Assembly: GCF_900129505.1 (NCBI RefSeq)
Contig: NZ_LT670818.1
Location: forward strand, 930,001-994,000
DNA: 64,000 nucleotides
Direction: 5' to 3'
DNA from: Bradyrhizobium erythrophlei
Lineage (GTDB): Bacteria > Pseudomonadota > Alphaproteobacteria > Rhizobiales > Xanthobacteraceae
Positions 62,974-64,000 of this stretch are shown here, piece after piece; positions within the stretch are counted from its first letter, which is position 1; every line of letters starts with the position of its first letter. The position numbers and the translations under genes are program-made. The notes under the pieces were generated by a model. The model searched no databases, was not told the DNA's origin, and saw only the letters and a list, made by a program, of their open reading frames with translations.

Positions 62974-63510
62974 CTAGTTCTCGGTAAGCTTTTTCAAATT
63001 GGCGAGACCGATCTCAAAATCCCTGCCGACCATGTTGTCGATGTTCATGAAGACATGCATGATCTTCGCCATGAACGGCGCCGGGCCGTACATCAACCAC
63101 GTCAAAACGGTGCCATCGCCCTGCGGCAGCATTGTGAACTCGGCGGTGTTGTGACCCTCGAACGGCGTGAAGAAATCGAGCTTGATCTGGATTTTCGAAG
63201 GCGCCGACGCGTCGAGAATCTCCATGCGGCCGGAACCGACATTCTTGTTGCCGTCCCACGCATAGACCGCGCCCTGGCCGCTCGCAGCCCCGGTATAGGT
63301 GCGCTTCATCGCGGGGTCCTTGGTCTCGTAAGGCGACCAGCCTCCCCACTGATGGAAGTCGTTGATCAGCGGAAAGATTTTTTCCGGCGGCGCCTTCACC
63401 GTGGTGGCGCGCCGGACACTGAACGTATCCGGCTTGGTCGCGGCGAGGATCAATATGACGGCAATCGCGATTGCGAGCACGACGGCGACGATGGCAATGA
63501 CCTCAAACAT
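62974..63510 (-). CDS. Membrane-anchored SRPBCC (START-like) protein
   Basis: A 178-residue protein with an N-terminal membrane helix (about 4-24) followed by a polyketide-cyclase-like START fold (about 32-178): VKAPPEKIFPLINDFHQWGGWSPY, YTGAASGQGAVYAWDGN and LTWLMYGPAPFMAKIM. The family has a large hydrophobic pocket for lipids or aromatics. The ligand is unknown. Confidence 0.9.
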   Translation of the reverse strand: MFEVIAIVAVVLAIAIAVILILAATKPDTFSVRRATTVKAPPEKIFPLINDFHQWGGWSPYETKDPAMKRTYTGAASGQGAVYAWDGNKNVGSGRMEILDASAPSKIQIKLDFFTPFEGHNTAEFTMLPQGDGTVLTWLMYGPAPFMAKIMHVFMNIDNMVGRDFEIGLANLKKLTEN

Positions 63511-63597
63511 GGTTGGCTCCGCTATGGCATTTCAACAATATTTATCCGAGGACGAATGGCTCAGGCCCGATCCGACAAACAGAGCGAGATATTTCTA

Positions 63598-63999
63598 TCA
63601 ACGCCGCCATGGCGCTAACGTCCGCAATTTCCGGTCGCGCAGCCAGAGCCCGCCCCACACCATCAGCCCGAGATAGAATCCGAACAGCGTATGCGTGAAT
63701 AGCGGGCTCCCGATCCGCAGATGCGATGCCATCGCGCCGCCGAGATAGCCGGTCAACAGGATCGCACCCAGGATCGAGGTGGGCGGAACCGTGTAGAGAA
63801 TGGTGCAGGCGACGGTGATGAGGCCCAGGGTGCGCGCCAGCGTTTCGCTCGAACCATAGCCGATCCGGTCCATCGTTTCCGTGACAACCGGCCACGGCAC
63901 CAGCTTGATGGCGCCGTCGAACAGCAGAAACAGAATGACGAGGCCGCTGAGAATCCTGCCGAGCCACCGCGCGGATGTTGAAACCGGCGCCTCCTCCAC
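63598..63999 (-). CDS. DoxX-family membrane protein, start at or beyond the window edge
   Basis: A 133-residue protein with four membrane helices (about 10-30, 57-76, 77-97, 106-121). GRILSGLVILFLLFDGAIKL and ILGAILLTGYLGGAMASHLR are typical DoxX-like features. DoxX proteins act as membrane partners in thiol or sulfur chemistry in some bacteria but most are uncharacterised. The frame begins with a GTG two bases from the window end, so the real start may lie upstream. Confidence 0.85.
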   Translation of the reverse strand: MEEAPVSTSARWLGRILSGLVILFLLFDGAIKLVPWPVVTETMDRIGYGSSETLARTLGLITVACTILYTVPPTSILGAILLTGYLGGAMASHLRIGSPLFTHTLFGFYLGLMVWGGLWLRDRKLRTLAPWRR

Positions 64000-64000
64000 A

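Overview
The window looks like a chromosomal segment of an alphaproteobacterium of the Bradyrhizobium / Rhodopseudomonas group (Nitrobacteraceae). The grounds are high GC content, a three-gene (pntAA-pntAB-pntB) proton-translocating transhydrogenase, a 50-residue aa3 cytochrome oxidase subunit IV, GapR (DUF2312), DUF1036, DUF1244 and DUF465 genes, CtrA-type TTAA-N7-TTAA sites, a GAAC-N7-GAAC alphaproteobacterial SOS box, and short palindromic intergenic repeats of the kind common in that group. I found no rRNA, tRNA, CRISPR array, insertion sequence or prophage. Most of the window is core genome with a few decayed genes.

Layout. 1-9.9 kb: a 5'-truncated TPR gene, an alcohol dehydrogenase pseudogene, a divergent GlpD-like flavoprotein, a PAS/GGDEF/EAL signalling protein, an L-2-hydroxyglutarate oxidase-like protein, a divergent DUF465 pair, a lone receiver domain, and two small genes behind a putative SOS promoter. 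9.9-17 kb: epoxide hydrolase-like protein, diguanylate cyclase, purEK, aqpZ, rpsU, a TPR lipoprotein and an Ala/Pro-rich membrane-anchored protein. 16.8-23 kb (minus strand): cupin, ChaA-type antiporter, alpha/beta hydrolase, pntB-pntAB-pntAA, cytochrome oxidase subunit IV, and a Doc/AbrB toxin-antitoxin pair. 23-31.2 kb: oligoendopeptidase F, a sigma-54 response regulator, an L,D-transpeptidase and an M15/DUF882 peptidase. 31.2-39.4 kb: class III cyclase, gapR, DUF1244, DUF1036-pyk, OsmC, TetR, a branched-chain amino-acid-type binding protein, and most of the dispersed repeats. 39.5-52 kb (all minus strand): tolQ-tolR-tolA-tolB, then a GGDEF/EAL gene and a FeeM-like N-acyl amino acid synthase gene, then pal, cpoB, tilS and ftsH. 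52.4-58.1 kb (minus strand): DUF2852 behind a TetR-type operator, TetR, three YciI-like genes, a frameshifted beta-lactamase-fold gene, GST, SnoaL-like and cupin genes. 58.2-64 kb: SDR, a Gly-rich small membrane protein, the cobT / cobS-phosphatase cobalamin tail genes, a ClpP-like secreted protein, and VOC, SRPBCC and DoxX genes.

The most interesting theme is regulatory. Three exact TTAA-N7-TTAAC sites and one TTAA-N7-TTAAT site lie about 50-60 bp before the start codons of envelope or signalling genes: the M15 peptidase, the FeeM-like synthase and the sigma-54 regulator. This suggests that cell-envelope remodelling and a possible lipid-signal synthase are under CtrA cell-cycle control. The FeeM-like gene and a membrane GGDEF/EAL protein sit inside the tol-pal cluster, between tolB and pal. 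Other points are a putative LexA-controlled pair of uncharacterised small genes, a sigma-70-like promoter with a perfect 8+8 bp operator before DUF2852, and two clear pseudogenes.
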